Source: Leptodontidium sp. MPI-SDFR-AT-0119 | Lineage: Eukaryota > Ascomycota > Leotiomycetes > Helotiales > Leptodontidiaceae | NCBI GenBank assembly: GCA_020726505.1 | Contig: JAHLEZ010000006.1 | Span: 1,612,001 to 1,676,000, forward strand | Length of the DNA: 64,000 nucleotides | Reading direction: 5' to 3' | Shown here: positions 48,898 to 60,619 of the stretch, in pieces | Numbering within the stretch: position 1 is the stretch's first letter | How the letters are laid out: every line of letters starts with the position of its first letter | Position numbers and translations under genes: made by a program | The notes under the pieces: model-generated | Told to the model about the DNA's origin: nothing | Seen by the model: the letters and a program-made list of their open reading frames with translations, nothing else | The model's database searches: none

Positions 48898-50053
48898 TTA
48901 AGTGGCTTTCCCCCTCTCTTCATTGATCTTTTCGACAGTCTTGAACACCTCCGCTGTTTTCTCCCAAATAGTCTTCGAGACTTCTTGGTGGTCCATTCCT
49001 GAAAGCTTGGCCTTCTTAGCCCTTTCTCCTTTCCATGTAACGAGATACCCGCCGCTTCCAACCTGGCCGTTCGCGCCTGTCAGGACAGAAGAACCTGTCG
49101 GCAATGGAACACCACTTGCGAATGCAGCATTAGGAGCTGGCTTTGCCGGTGGGTACATTCCACTTGTTGCATGGAACAATTGACGTTCTCCTGTCTCGTC
49201 TGCGCTCACGAAAAACGGGTAGAGCAGGGGAGTGAGCAATTTCGTACCAACACGGGCCCAAAGCGGAAGTTCGCGAGAAAACCCCGTGTTGACGACAGAC
49301 GGCTCTGTATGTATGAATGTGACCCCAGGCTCTCGAGCACTGTATTGCTCCGCCATGAAATCGTTCATGATGATGGTATGTGCGGCATTCTTATAACCCG
49401 AGAAGGACTTCTTCAGTTCGATATCCTTCAAGTCTATAGTCCCGTATGAGTTTCCTGTTCCGAGGAGACTGATGGAGCGAGCGAAGTTTGGGGGACTTGT
49501 GCTGGCAGATCTGAGTTGTGGGAGGAGATTCGAGATGAATCGCATGCGAGACCAGAAGTTTAGGGTTTGTTTGCGATCGAGGCCTTCAGGGCTTTCTGTT
49601 TCCATGTAATTAGCATAGCTCCAGGTGCTGGGAGTTTGTATAAGTACCATCTCTGCCTCTCATGTTGGCATTGCCTTGTGTCTGAAAGATCAGATTGACA
49701 TTCTTCTCCTTCTGCTGGATGACTTTGCAAGCCCTATCCACCTCTGCCAGTTCCGAAACATCTGCCTTTATGAATTCAACCTTGCCACTCTTGTTCAATC
49801 CCTCGCACTCCTTGATGATACGATCTGCGGCGGTTTCGCTTCTTCCGACTAAGTAAACTCGAGGGGAGTCGGTATGTTTGACAAAGGCTTTGAGCGTAAA
49901 CTCTCCAATACCGCTTGTGCCACCAACTACAGATAATCAGCATCTGCTCTATAGAAATGCAGTGTAGAGAATCGCACCGAACAGAGCTACAAGTCCAGGT
50001 CCTAGCTCGCGGAGTCGTGCATTCGATGCGTTGACGGTGTCCAGAGCGACCAT
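48898..50053 (-). CDS. Short-chain dehydrogenase/reductase (atypical)
   Basis: This is an NAD(P)-dependent oxidoreductase with a Rossmann fold. The start is ATG 50051-50053. Exon 1 ends LVALF, and a GT..AG intron (about 49,929-49,978) joins it to VGGTSGIGEFTLKAFVKH, the cofactor-binding TGxxxGIG loop with Thr-Ser as in fungal reductases, then VYLVGRSETAA. A second intron (about 49,595-49,648) joins QGNANMRGRDE to SPEGLDRK in phase. The central catalytic Tyr region reads SFSGYKNAAHTIIMNDFMAEQYS (YxxxK-equivalent YKNAA with N). The rest is helical with a C-terminal Lys/Glu-rich tail (EKTAEVFKTVEKINEERG). Similar proteins are often found in secondary-metabolite loci, but there is no synthase nearby. 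Substrate unknown. Confidence 0.85.
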
Positions 50054-51391
50054 GATTGCTGTAACTACTGCTGGCAAGGAGACTTGAATAGTTATTTGAT
50101 GATATCGACTGAATTAAGGATGTTGTATGTGTTTGAATTGGGAATCCTCATGCTCCTGTCGAGGCAATGCGATGTCTTTGTAGTGATTGACTGTTGTAGA
50201 ACGATGGCGCTCGAGTTCGGCCGAAGACAAGGCTGTGGCTCTGACGCGGCCGCGTCCAAAGCCCCAGTTCAGATGCAGGCGTGTCAGCATGCTGCAGCAA
50301 CACACCACTGCTCTCCCAGTATCATAAAGCCAACAATTCGGAGATCTCGGGACTTCGTACGTATGCTTTGGAGAGCAAACACAGCATTGCGATGAGATAG
50401 ATGCCTTGCTGCGCCATCAAGTCGGGCGTTCCGAACCTCGGTCGTGAGAAGATTCGTATTCTCTGTTGCTACTATATACATGCTGGTGTCTTCGATATGT
50501 CCGATAGACTCATCATCAGGATCTTGCCTGGAATATGAGACTACAGAGTCCTCTTGGTAACTTCAAATATTCCAATTTGTTTTTGCCTTCATGTCTTTTG
50601 TTCCCTTTTTCCGATCGTATGCCCCAGTGGGCTAAGCAGTTTAATAACCTACAAGCATCGTCAAACCTGTCAAAAGCCTTGGAAGTCTTGATCTGCAGTC
50701 AGGTCGAGGAGGAGAAGACAGTGTTTTCCTTTTAAGTTTGACCAATTTCACCTCTCAATACCGCTATTGTTGCTCTTGCCGACCTTATTTCTCAACATCA
50801 TATCCGAGTTGCTATCTACAGTACCTACCAAATACTGGGATGCGGAGTGGCAACACTCACAGACTCTCCCTGCAAGTCGCAATGGGTTATCCTCAAGCTT
50901 CACTATCTTGTTAACAGCAAACGGGGAATTATGAGCTTCCATACAAAGCCGGACGTATTCCCAACTCGGAAATCCGCACCAGATCACGGGGAGACAACCA
51001 ACCCAGCAAATTGTTCGGATGAAACATTCAGATGCTGCCAAGAAACAATAATATATCCGCAACCTTATTAACCCCTTGTCACGAACCCTCTTTAAGATCA
51101 TTCTTCCATCTGTAGGAAGAATTGCCTGGTTCTTGCTCGGAATCATACTCTCATTAGGCTTAGACCTGCATATATCAGATAGAAATGCACAATCTTGAGC
51201 ATAATTCTCCGTCGCGATTTGCGCACAACGATTGCCTTTGTAAGAGTCCAAGAGATTACCTCATGGTGCGGGGCATTTCATTTCGTTCATCGCATTCTGC
51301 ATTTATATCGCATCATCCCCTAAGCCCTTGCCATGTACCTGCGTATCTTTACCTTCTTTGAGCCGTTGTACTCGTCCCACTTTCGTTAAAA
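50054..51391. other. Gene-free stretch with the PL4 promoter
   Basis: A 167-codon minus-strand frame (50748-51251) exists but has no domain, is Cys-rich without a pattern, and lies just upstream of the lyase gene. I do not call it. A TATA-like TTATATCG sits at about 51,303, roughly 90 bp before the lyase start. Confidence 0.4.
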
Positions 51392-53230
51392 ATGAAGCTC
51401 TCTTTCTGGTTGCCGGCAACTCTTTTCTCTGCTTTCACAGAAGCAATTACTCTTACCACTGCTACTTCTTCATATACAGTCAATGCTGGATCGTCGAATG
51501 CCTTCGAATTTGTGGTGTCGAGAACAAACTGTGACATCACTTCCTTAATATACCGTGGTGTTGAGGCGCAGTACAAAAGTACTGGTTCCCATATCGGATC
51601 CGGTCTTGGATCTGGCACAACAGTCACTGCTCAAGAGCTCACGAGTAGGTCTACTTAGTTAACTTCTCGAGACAGATACTAGAGACAGATACTAATCAAT
51701 TATTCCAAACAGGTGGCTCCACCAAATATGTGAAGATCACTTGTGCTACTTCAACTTTGACTCACTACTATGTTGTCCGCGACGCTGAAAGTGCAATTCA
51801 CATGGCCACACATGTCACGGCTGAGCCAACAGTTGGGGAACTGAGATTCATTGCTCGTCTCAACGAAGCAGTCCTCCCTACCGACGATGTCGGCCAGGCC
51901 TCAGATGTGGGTGGTGCAAGCAGCACAGTTGAAGGGGAGGATGTGTTCGTTGTTGGTGGACAGACTCGAAGCAAGTTCTACTCCAGCAAGAGGTTTATTG
52001 ATGACCAAGTCCACTGCATGAGTGGCTCGGATATCAAGGCTTGCATGGTCATTCCTGGTACTGGATATGAATTGTCCTCAGGTGGACCATTCTTCCGTGA
52101 TATGTATGCTATTCTCACTTTACTGAGGACGAGCTTGTGCTAACAAATATCAGCGACACTAATCCTACCGGTTCCTACAGCGGTCTGTACTTCTACATGA
52201 ACTCGAACCATGCGCAAACCGAAGCATACAGAATGGGCCTTCATGGTCCTTACTCACTTTTCTTCTCTCGCTCCGGCATTCCGAACGCCAAGACCGATCT
52301 TTCTTTCATGGGAAGCATGGGACTCAAAGGCTGGGTGGCAGCATCTGGACGTGGAACTGTGAAAGGCAAGGCCTCTGGGGTCGATGGGTCTAAATATCAA
52401 ACCGTTCTTCACTGGTACAACGCTGACGCCCAATACTGGGCTTTCGCCGACTCGAGTGGAAACTTTGTCTCGCCTGCCATGAGGCCAGGAACCTACAACC
52501 AGATTCTCTATCAGGATGAACTGAAGGTCGCCTCCGCAGCAAATGCCGTCGTCATCACTGCTGGTGGATCAGTTACAAGTAACATTGCATCAACATGGAG
52601 CACGCCCGGTGTCACTTTGTTCCAGATTGGTGATTGGGATGGCCAACCAACTGGATTCCGCAATGCTGACAAGCAACTGCGAATGCATCCAAGTGACTCT
52701 CGCATGGCTTCCTGGGGACCGCTCACTTACACCGTTGGATCATCCGCCGTCAGCGACTTCCCAATGGCCGTTTTCAAGGGCGTCAATGACCCAGTCACGA
52801 TTAAATTCACATTGACGGCTGCTCAAGCTAGTGGAGCCGCCACACTCCGAATCGGAACCACTCTAGCATTTTCAGGTGCAAGACCCTCAGTCGTGATTAA
52901 TGGCAAGGCTGGCACTATCCCAGCTGCACCAACGGCTATCGATTCTCGAGGAGTGACGAGAGGTGCATACCGGGGCCGTGGAGACATCTACAACTTTGCC
53001 ATTGCTTCCGGAGGATTGGTGACTGGATCGAACACAGTAAGTTTTGGGCCCTCCTGATTTAGTTCACAAATACTAATGAGAAACAGATCACGATTGCTGT
53101 CGCTTCGGGCTCCAGCGGGGCTTCGTTCCTCTCACCCAACTTCGTAAGTCTACCAACTCATCTCTTTACAACAGAAATCCAAAAGCTAACGTCTCATCAG
53201 ATCTTTGATGCAATCCACTTGTTCCGTTAG
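51392..53230 (+). CDS. rglA: Secreted rhamnogalacturonan lyase, PL4 family
   Basis: The enzyme cleaves the rhamnogalacturonan I backbone of pectin by beta-elimination. Five exons (51392-51644, 51713-52103, 52154-53036, 53087-53143, 53201-53230) give 537 residues, with all introns GT..AG and in phase. A signal peptide ([18 protein letters not shown]) precedes the catalytic beta-sandwich domain: [30 protein letters not shown] (about residues 50-80), then [35 protein letters not shown] and [18 protein letters not shown] fibronectin III-like domain and C-terminal carbohydrate-binding-like domain follow ([59 protein letters not shown]). Length and segments match the Aspergillus aculeatus-type PL4 enzyme. 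The gene is complete. Confidence 0.96.
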
Positions 53231-53652
53231 AACGTTGTTTACTTACCTATTCGTTCCGCTGCTGATGTTTCGGTATATTCTTTTGTATATATTCAACTGC
53301 GTCGAGATGACAAAGTACATATTTAGCGTGTCCAACGCTACCAATTCCATCATTCTGCTCATACGTTGCGACCTTTTCACGTTTCGTTGCAGGTCTCGCT
53401 TAAGAAAGGGCTAGACGGGCTTGATAATAATCGATCCGGAACCACATGATTGCTATTAATAATCTCCAAAAACAGAATTGAGGTAATGAGTATTGGCCAT
53501 CAGTACGGCTACACTTATTATCATTCCGACTCAATCACTTTACCTGATTACAAATTCATTCCAGCGACATATCATTCATCTCACGATATCACCCAAATCG
53601 AGATACACTCAATTACATATTCGTCAACCTTCACCCCCGTCTCAAGCGAGAC
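53231..53652. other. Intergenic, convergent 3' flanks
   Basis: About 420 bp of mixed AT-rich sequence between convergent genes. Nothing coding is supported. Confidence 0.45.
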
Positions 53653-54507
53653 TCACAGCGACAAAGCAGTTCTAAACAAATCTCTGTCCAGAATCTCATT
53701 TTTCTTCTGCACCAACTCATCCACATCCCAATTAACCCAAACAAACCTCCCCGCCAGAAAACTCGCTTCCTCACTAGCAGTCCACGCCACAAAATCCGCC
53801 GCCAGTGTAACATCCGTCTCGGGAAACACACCCTCAAGACCCGACTTGATATTCATATCCGTCTTGACAGCGCCAGGATGAATAGAGATAAAGCGCGCTG
53901 TCGTTTCAGGGATATCCGACCCGATGATCTCGGAGAAGCGTGCGAGAGCTGCCTTGCTTGCGGCGTAGGATGCAAGATTAGGAACACGCACTGAGTAGGC
54001 ACCGAGAGTGTTGAGCGTGAGAACAACAGCAGGTTCAACAGTCTTAGAAACCTTCTGGGCTTGTCGATGGCGCAGGAAGGTTTGCGTCACCAACGCTGTG
54101 CCGTAGACATTTGTCTTGAAAACATCCCAGAACTCATCCAGATCCGCATCGACGAAGTTCACGGGTGTAGCTAACACGCCTGCATTGTTGACTAGAATAT
54201 CGAGTGAGGATTCGAGGGAGTTAAAGAGTGCTTCTACCTCGGCTTTGGATGTGATGTCGACCTTGTGGTAGGTTACTTTGGTGTTTGTGAAGGTGGAGAG
54301 GGAGGCGGCTGTTGAGCGGAGCTTGGCTTCTGTGCGGCCGATGAGGATTATGGAGGAGACGTTTGCTGAGGCGAAGGATTTTGCGATGCCAGCTCCGATT
54401 CCGTAACCGCCACCTGTGATAAGGACGGATTTCCCTGTGAACTCGGTTTTGAGGAGGGCAGGGTCTAGACGGGGGTATGGATCGAGGTGTTCTTTGATAT
54501 TTGCCAT
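53653..54507 (-). CDS. Short-chain dehydrogenase/reductase (classical)
   Basis: A single-exon gene of 284 residues starting MANIKEHLDPYPRLDP. It has a complete classical SDR set: cofactor loop GKSVLITGGGYGIGAGIAKSF (TGxxxGIG, residues about 25-45), NNAG at about 108, catalytic Ser in TLNTLGAYSVRV (replaced or shifted Ser) and the YxxxK motif in SYAASKAALARF, then the P-G motif IHPGAVKTDMN. A fungal-type insert precedes the C-terminus (ETDVTLAADFVAWTASEEASFLAGRFVWVNWDVDEL). The substrate is not predictable. It lies convergent to the PL4 gene. Confidence 0.9.
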   Translation of the reverse strand: MANIKEHLDPYPRLDPALLKTEFTGKSVLITGGGYGIGAGIAKSFASANVSSIILIGRTEAKLRSTAASLSTFTNTKVTYHKVDITSKAEVEALFNSLESSLDILVNNAGVLATPVNFVDADLDEFWDVFKTNVYGTALVTQTFLRHRQAQKVSKTVEPAVVLTLNTLGAYSVRVPNLASYAASKAALARFSEIIGSDIPETTARFISIHPGAVKTDMNIKSGLEGVFPETDVTLAADFVAWTASEEASFLAGRFVWVNWDVDELVQKKNEILDRDLFRTALSL

Positions 54508-55058
54508 GAGGGAGATTTTGTTGGAGAATGTTTTTGTGTGTGGAGTGAGGAAATGGAGTATTGTAGGTTGGTATCTCAGGGAGTAGATGAAGTGGGTATG
54601 CTAACTATTTTATGATTTTGATTGTGGATTGCTCAATATATGTAGTTGTTGATCCCATCGATATGTAATCAAATCCATCGGGACGATCGATAACCAGCCC
54701 GATGGCACAACCAAAACACCTGGATTTGGGAAATGTTTGTAAGAGATATGGCACTGCTTACTGATTACAAACCAAGCCCAACTCATGCAATAAGCGGAGT
54801 TACATCTTGTAGCATGCAGCTCCACTTCGTACGCGTGGATCACGAGGACTTTTGAACAGCTGTCAATTGAAAACAATCGCCTATTCTGATCCTACGGCTT
54901 GAGATGGCACAGGTTGAGTAATCAAAAGCAAAATCGGAGAAAGTTATTTCCTATTCATAGCCTCACGCTGAAATTGGCTGTGGGAGCCGATTTCACATCC
55001 TCCAGGCTTGATCTATCATATCCAACCCATTTCCCCGCAATTGTCCATTCTCAAAGTT
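54508..55058. other. Gene-free stretch
   Basis: Promoter of the SDR on the left and 3' flank of the LRR gene on the right. Nothing else is supported. Confidence 0.45.
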
Positions 55059-57091
55059 TCAAATCGTACCAGCAAGCGACTTGTCCCACTTCTCAGCATC
55101 CTCGACGATCAATTTCCAAGTTGGATCACCCTCCTTCCAAGGCTCGTCCATGGGCAAGCCAAGTCGCTTGTCTTGAGTCCGATACATACTGTCGATCTTC
55201 CGAACATCAGGTGTATTTCTCAAGAATCGAAGTTCCTCAGAGTTCAAGAAATCATCGTAGTTCTTGATGTGCGGGAAGTACTTTGCCTGATTCTCGACTA
55301 GTCGGTTGCGGACTTCGAGAGAGCAGGATTTCGGTGCATTTGTGCCCTCGTAGATGTCTTTGGAGCCAGTGGCGACATTGGTTACTTGAACATGGTTCAC
55401 AACAAACTGGACGAGTTCGGACTTTGCAGCAGTCGATCTGACTTCTTGAATACCGGCGAGGGTGAACACTGTGCGGCCGAGATTCAAGGAGCGAAGAGAT
55501 GGCGAGAGGATAAGAGGTTTCAAGGCCTCGATGCAATCGTCGTCCAGGTAATTGAACTTCTGATTATGAGCCTTAGTAGTCTGGGATGCACCGAGGTCGA
55601 GAGTGTGAAGAGGGCGATCGCCAGCCGTCAGTGCTTCCGCGAGAAGAGAGACACCTTTGCTTGTTAGTCCAGCAGAGGCCAGCGTGAGGCGCTTGAGCGT
55701 CGTGTTCTTTGCAAGTCCCGGGGCAAGCAAGGCCTAAAAGACACAAACATTAGTAAGTGTTTTGCACCAGTACTCTATTCCTGAGGGCCTTTTGGAGGTG
55801 CGGAAGAGGCTGAACTTACCATGCCGGCATCTCCAATGGGATTAGTTGACAGAAACAGACTCTCAAGCACACATTCGGGAGAAGCAAGATATTTCGACAG
55901 ACTGGCGCAAGCGCTTTGGCCGATTCCATTGGCATTCAGGTAGATGTTTTGAAGTGACGAGGGCTTTCCGCAGATTGCATCGACGAAACGACGAGTTCCC
56001 TCATCACCAAGTTCAGTAGTCTCGAGGTCCAAAGTTCGAAGACTCCGAGTTTGAAGAACGATCTCAGCCAGAATTAATGCAGAGCCAGGACCGAATGGAT
56101 TCCGCTTGAACCATAAATTGGTGATTGAATTCGAGGTAATCATTTGTGAAGCGAGCATCTGAAGACCAGTTCGTGTGATGTGACAGCCTGCAAGATACCA
56201 AGTCTCCATCCGATTTGGGTACTTGGCGATGAAGTCTGCAATCATCTTGGCGCCAGTTGACGAGACAGCATTGTTACCCAGCAGAAAATGCTTGGTTTGA
56301 TGATTGGACTCCAAAGATTTCATCAGCTGTCCAATGTGAGTAGGACCAACAACCTTTTTGCAAAGGTCAAGACGGCCGTCATCGTAGACAATGCCTCGAT
56401 CAAACTCCAAGAGAGGGCTCTTCCATAGCAGTTCAATGCCTCGGGTACCTTTGTATTCTTTACCATGAGTCACATACTCAAACGTGGACTTGGAAGCCTC
56501 GGATTCTCCAACTTCAGTGAATGGAATGTCCTGTGTCAAGAATGCAAATATGGGCTCGAAGTCCTCAGCTTTTCCAATCTCAACCGGCATAGGAATGGCA
56601 GTGGGACCCTTCAAGTCAGCGGGATCGAACTCCTGGCCAGCCCAAGGTCCTTGTATCCGAATCAACTTGCCACCAGCGTTGTTCTTTGGCTGCAGTTCAA
56701 GGGCTAATCGATCTCGCTCTTTTTGACGGACATGTCGCTGGGCAGGAAGTGTCAGACGCTCGTACTGAATGATTGCAGTCAGATCCGGAATATCGGGAAA
56801 CAAGAGGTTGGAAAGCTGCTGTGCGAATGGGCGTTGTGATTTGTTCCGACGGCGAGGTAAGGCTTTGATGACTTTCTCGTTGCTGAGGTCTCCGTCTTGA
56901 ATGGAGCGTAGAGCAAGAAGACACTCATCGACGGTGTAGGAAGGATATCTCTGGTGGACCGGAGAGACTGTAGACTCATCAGCTTCGATAGTGATGTCCT
57001 CGAATGAAGATGTTGAAGTGTCGGAGTCGTATGCTAGACTTGGTGGGGGCGGGGAAGTCGACCGCTCGTTCTCTGCTGCGACTGTGGCCAT
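55059..57091 (-). CDS. Leucine-rich-repeat (RNI-like) protein
   Basis: Two exons encode about 660 residues. The first (57091 to about 55,818) starts MATVAAENERSTS with a Ser/Thr/Asp-rich disordered region, then a basic RRRNKSQRP and a helical linker, followed by RNI-type leucine-rich repeats (HFLLGNNAVSSTGAKMIADFI, TWYLAGCHITRTGLQMLASQM, TNLWFKRNPFGPGSALILAEIV, RTLDLETTELGDEGTRRFVDAI, LQNIYLNANGIGQSACASLSKYL, LESLFLSTNPIGDAGM, shown as motif fragments). The second exon (about 55,736-55,059) adds more repeats (KRLTLASAGLTSKGVSLLAEAL, then LRSLNLGRTVF) and a non-repeat C-terminus ending KWDKSLAGTI. This resembles a fungal RNA1/NLRC-like scaffold, with no catalytic domain. Role unknown. Confidence 0.8.
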
Positions 57092-57733
57092 GATGAAGAG
57101 ATTCTAGGACCGCGAGGCTGTCTTGGAGAATAATTGAGTTCTTCAGTGTATTGAAGAGGTGGAAGCTGGCGTTCTGGGGAAAAGATCGGGGCAGGCTCAA
57201 GCAATAAATGGATTGTGGATTGTAGATTGTGTTTGTATTTTAAGAGTCGCAATCAATGTTGTTTGATGTGATCAATGAAGATCCAGTGATCCAGTGCAAA
57301 GTATTTTCAATTCACAATCTAGAACTTTGGAGAATTCGTTTGTTTCCGCTGATGGCGGCAAGGCTATTTATATGCAGAGATTTTGCTTGGCCGAATCCTA
57401 TGTGGAGTCACTCGGTGAGCAAGGCGAGTCACCACCTGCGGCTACCTACATGAATATGCCATTCGAAGGGCGTGAGTATATGTCTCTATGTCAAATTTGT
57501 GAATTCTCAAATAAAAAAAACCAGCACTTTTACTCAACAAGATATTGACAGCTTGTTGAAGAGGACTCGAACAAATCAAGCGTGATAAACACGTGATTGG
57601 ATTAGTCAGCTACGCTCATCTTCAGCCTGCTTTGCTCAAACCTAGCCACTCAGCTCCAGCTTGACCTAGAACCCCCAGCAAGTTTTGCCATTACCATCAC
57701 GACCTACACATACAACACCCATTGACAACCGAC
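57092..57733. promoter_or_regulatory. Shared divergent promoter of LRR and aldo-keto reductase genes
   Basis: About 640 bp between divergent genes. No clear TATA box. AT-rich near 57,510-57,540. No gene is supported. Confidence 0.4.
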
Positions 57734-58609
57734 ATGGGCCATGAAGAGTCTGGTACCATCCCCTCAGTCGGTCTGGGAACATTCCGTCTGAAGAGCGAGA
57801 CCGTGAAGCCAGCCGTTCGCGATGCGATTCGACTTGGGTACCGTCACATTGACACAGCAACTATCTACCGCAACGAAAAAGAAATTGGCGAAGTCCTCCA
57901 AGAGCTATACGCCTCAACTGTGAACAGTTTATGCCGATCCGACTTCTGGATAACCTCGAAACTGTCTCCTTACGACATGGCAAATCCACGATCAGCACTT
58001 CTCAAAACACTTTCACAACTTCAAACATCTTACCTGGACCTGTATCTCATCCACTGGCCTGCGATGGCACGAAAGCCAGCTTCTAGCCCAGAAAATAAGA
58101 GACTACGACTTGAAGCTTGGAAAGTTCTAAATGAGGCTAAAGGGGAGGGTCTGGTGAAGCACATTGGAGTATCGAATTTCACTGTGGAGCATCTGAATGA
58201 ATTGAGTGAGACGCAATGCGGTATCGAGCATGCGTTTGTACAAATGGAGATCCATCCTTGGTATTGGAGAGATGCAGCCGAAATTCAGAGAGCTTTCTCG
58301 AAGCACGAGTTGACGATGGTGGGGTATGCACTTCTTGCCGAGGGGAAGTTGCTGGCAAGCGATTGTCCAGCGATTATCCACAAGATCTCAGAGAGAACCG
58401 GATTGACCAAAGTTCAGGTGGTTTTGGCATGGGCATTGAGGAAGGGCTGGGGTGTGTTGGCGAAAAGTGAAAATGAAAACCACCTGCGACAAAATCTGGA
58501 GACTCCGACTTTAATGGAAAAATTGACAGCTGATGATATTCTGACCATCGACGAGATATCATCAAAGCAAGAAGAGAAACGCTGTTGGGACCCTAGGCTC
58601 GTCAAGTGA
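57734..58609 (+). CDS. Aldo-keto reductase
   Basis: An NADPH-dependent aldehyde/ketone reductase with a TIM barrel. A single exon encodes 291 residues starting MGHEESG at ATG 57734. The catalytic tetrad is intact: Asp in YRHIDTA, Tyr in TIYRNEKEIG, Lys in WITSKLSP and His in LIHWP. The AKR signatures GLGTFRLK and HIGVSNFTVEHLNEL and the cofactor-contact motif (VVLAWALRKGWGVLAKSENENHLRQNL, with Lys at IPKS replaced by LAKS) are present. The length is slightly short but normal for fungal AKR. The gene is tail-to-tail with a PhyH-like dioxygenase gene, with only about 110 bp between the stops. Substrate unknown. Confidence 0.93.
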   Translation: MGHEESGTIPSVGLGTFRLKSETVKPAVRDAIRLGYRHIDTATIYRNEKEIGEVLQELYASTVNSLCRSDFWITSKLSPYDMANPRSALLKTLSQLQTSYLDLYLIHWPAMARKPASSPENKRLRLEAWKVLNEAKGEGLVKHIGVSNFTVEHLNELSETQCGIEHAFVQMEIHPWYWRDAAEIQRAFSKHELTMVGYALLAEGKLLASDCPAIIHKISERTGLTKVQVVLAWALRKGWGVLAKSENENHLRQNLETPTLMEKLTADDILTIDEISSKQEEKRCWDPRLVK

Positions 58610-58721
58610 GGGGCAAGAACTGGATTAATTGAATTATCACCTGGTACAAACAAAACCTCACCAACAGAAACTTTCCACGCATGTGCCCTCCGACCATGAA
58701 CTTCGCTGTCCCTTTTCTTGA

Positions 58722-59863
58722 TCAAATATGCGACAAGTAGTCCCGGACTACGTTCTCCGGGATATCTTTGTACAAGTAATCAGGGTAGCGCTCGAACAGC
58801 TCCCAAGATGTTTGCTTGAGCAATGCTATCTGCTCTTCAATCCAAGGTTCCACCTCATCTCTTTTTGGAGATTCACGAGCAGTACTGGCCGCCTCGACCT
58901 GCTCGATGGCGTTCTGAACATTCTCTTGAAGTCTTCGAAGCTTGTGAAGGAGGAAGTGGTTCTGACATCCAGCTGCATCGGGGTGTGAGAGGTTGATGCT
59001 GCGAAGTGATGTACCGCTATCATCGAGTCTGGTGTCGGCAAAGGCAAAGCTTGTTACCATGCTGATTCGTTCTGGTGCGTTCGTAGCTCGCAGAGCAGCG
59101 TGCGTAAGATGGGCTCCTTGAATTAAAACGGCTCCTCCCATTTTGGCACCTCTAGCCTTCAATATCGAACCATCTCCAATGCGGATTGCTGTCTCACCAC
59201 CATCCATGGCACTCGTGTCACTCAGCATCACCACACAGGAAATCTGAGTTGAGTCCCGATGCCATGCATCTGTCATGATCTTGTCAAACTGGGATTCAGA
59301 GGTGGCTGAAGCCTCCAAGGGCCCAGAAGGGACCTCGCCGAGCTTGTAAACACCTGCAAGTCCCTCAGGTCCAAGTTGGACGTTGCAGTAACCTGTCTCT
59401 CCTTTCCTGCCAAGCAATTTCAACGGAAGGCCGAAAGCCTTGCTTACGCAGTCTACGGTAGCAGGATGGTTCCATGCTTTGTTTATCCAAGTTGCAACCT
59501 GTGATGATTAGCAAACGTCTTGTTGGCTATCAGTCAACATACATCCTCATGCTGGCTGATTGAGCAAGGTGCTCGGACCCAGGCCTGCATATGCTTATCG
59601 AGGACTTCCTTTCTCAGAAGATCGCGCCGAAGCATTCTCACTCCTTCTTCGGAGAATAGTTGAAAGGGCTCGGTGAAGCACATATCCGGAGCAGTTTTCG
59701 GTCTCGGTAGACCAAGCTCTGTGAAAGAGTGGCGGGCGCTCGGCTCTTGGAACGCCAAATGAATGGCAGGGTCGAATGGCGGCATATCAAGAATATCAGA
59801 GGGGGTATCGATTGGGAGCTTCTCTGGAGCTTCCTGAGATACGACGGGGGAGACAGTAGCCAT
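58722..59863 (-). CDS. PhyH-like Fe(II)/2-oxoglutarate dioxygenase
   Basis: Two exons (about 59863-59540 and 59491-58722) encode about 360 residues. Exon 1 begins MATVSPVVSQEAPE and ends SQHED, and a GT..AG intron joins it to VATWINKAWNHP. The double-stranded beta-helix iron site is visible as HxD in DAWHRDSTQISCVVMLSDTSAMDGGETAI and a distal His in QGAHLTHAALRATNAPERISMV, where R of ERISM is a plausible 2-oxoglutarate ligand. The C-terminus is helical (REDEVEPWIEEQIALLKQTSWELFERYPDYL in part). The family hydroxylates small molecules, often in secondary or lipid metabolism. The substrate is unknown. Its convergent partner is an aldo-keto reductase. Confidence 0.8.
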
Positions 59864-60619
59864 GTTGATTTCGACTGAGTGAGTACGATATTGGATGATT
59901 GTGGTAGTACACCCTCGTATCTACAAAACATCAATGATATATACTGATAAGCCCCAAGCTGAAACAGTAGCAGGTGGTCAACTGACGGCAAAAGTTGAGG
60001 TTTTGAGGGATGGCTTTGGCTATCACAGGCTATCGATCACAATGTCTGATGCTGGGGGACTTTGCAACACTTTGGTCTTATATTACTCAATGAGGAAACA
60101 GAATACTGTGATTTCTTCCGTGGCCTTGGATTATGTGAATATTTGGTCGAATTCAGGTAGGTTAAGGTTGTTGCTCGAGGAGGTTGAAATCCCTCCCCCA
60201 CTTTTGACGACCAGTCGATTCTTGGCATCATGTCCCCAAACATCTAGAACTTGTTATACTCAGACAGTCTCTCCATTGAAATCTACTTGTACTCATGGTG
60301 CCTCATGATTCTTTGACTAAAGTCAGCTTCGCTGGACTATCTCCTCATTTCCCAGTCTCGCGATTTGAAAACCTGTCGCTACTTATCTGGGAGCATCTTG
60401 AATGTGCCCAATAGACTCCGGGACCGATGTCAAAGGCCTGACAGCTTGGCCATCTAAATACACAGGTTTCAGAAATATATCAAGAGGGACTTGATATGCG
60501 ATATGGACCACTCACGGGGATTTCAGGTGGATGCTATCTTCTCCATCATGCATGAATGCAAGCTATCTCGAGGATCTCCCCCTTATCAAGTGCTTGGCAA
60601 CGGCACATGGCCCGTCTTG
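59864..60619. other. Gene-free stretch
   Basis: Promoter of the dioxygenase gene and unassigned DNA. A plus-strand frame (59895-60308) lacks any family features. Confidence 0.4.

Noticed and set aside
50748..51251. Minus-strand frame of 167 codons upstream of the PL4 lyase
   Set aside because: No domain, no signal peptide, no spliced partner, and Cys placement without pattern. I regard it as chance.
59895..60308. Plus-strand frame of 137 codons
   Set aside because: No recognisable features, and it overlaps the promoter of the dioxygenase gene.
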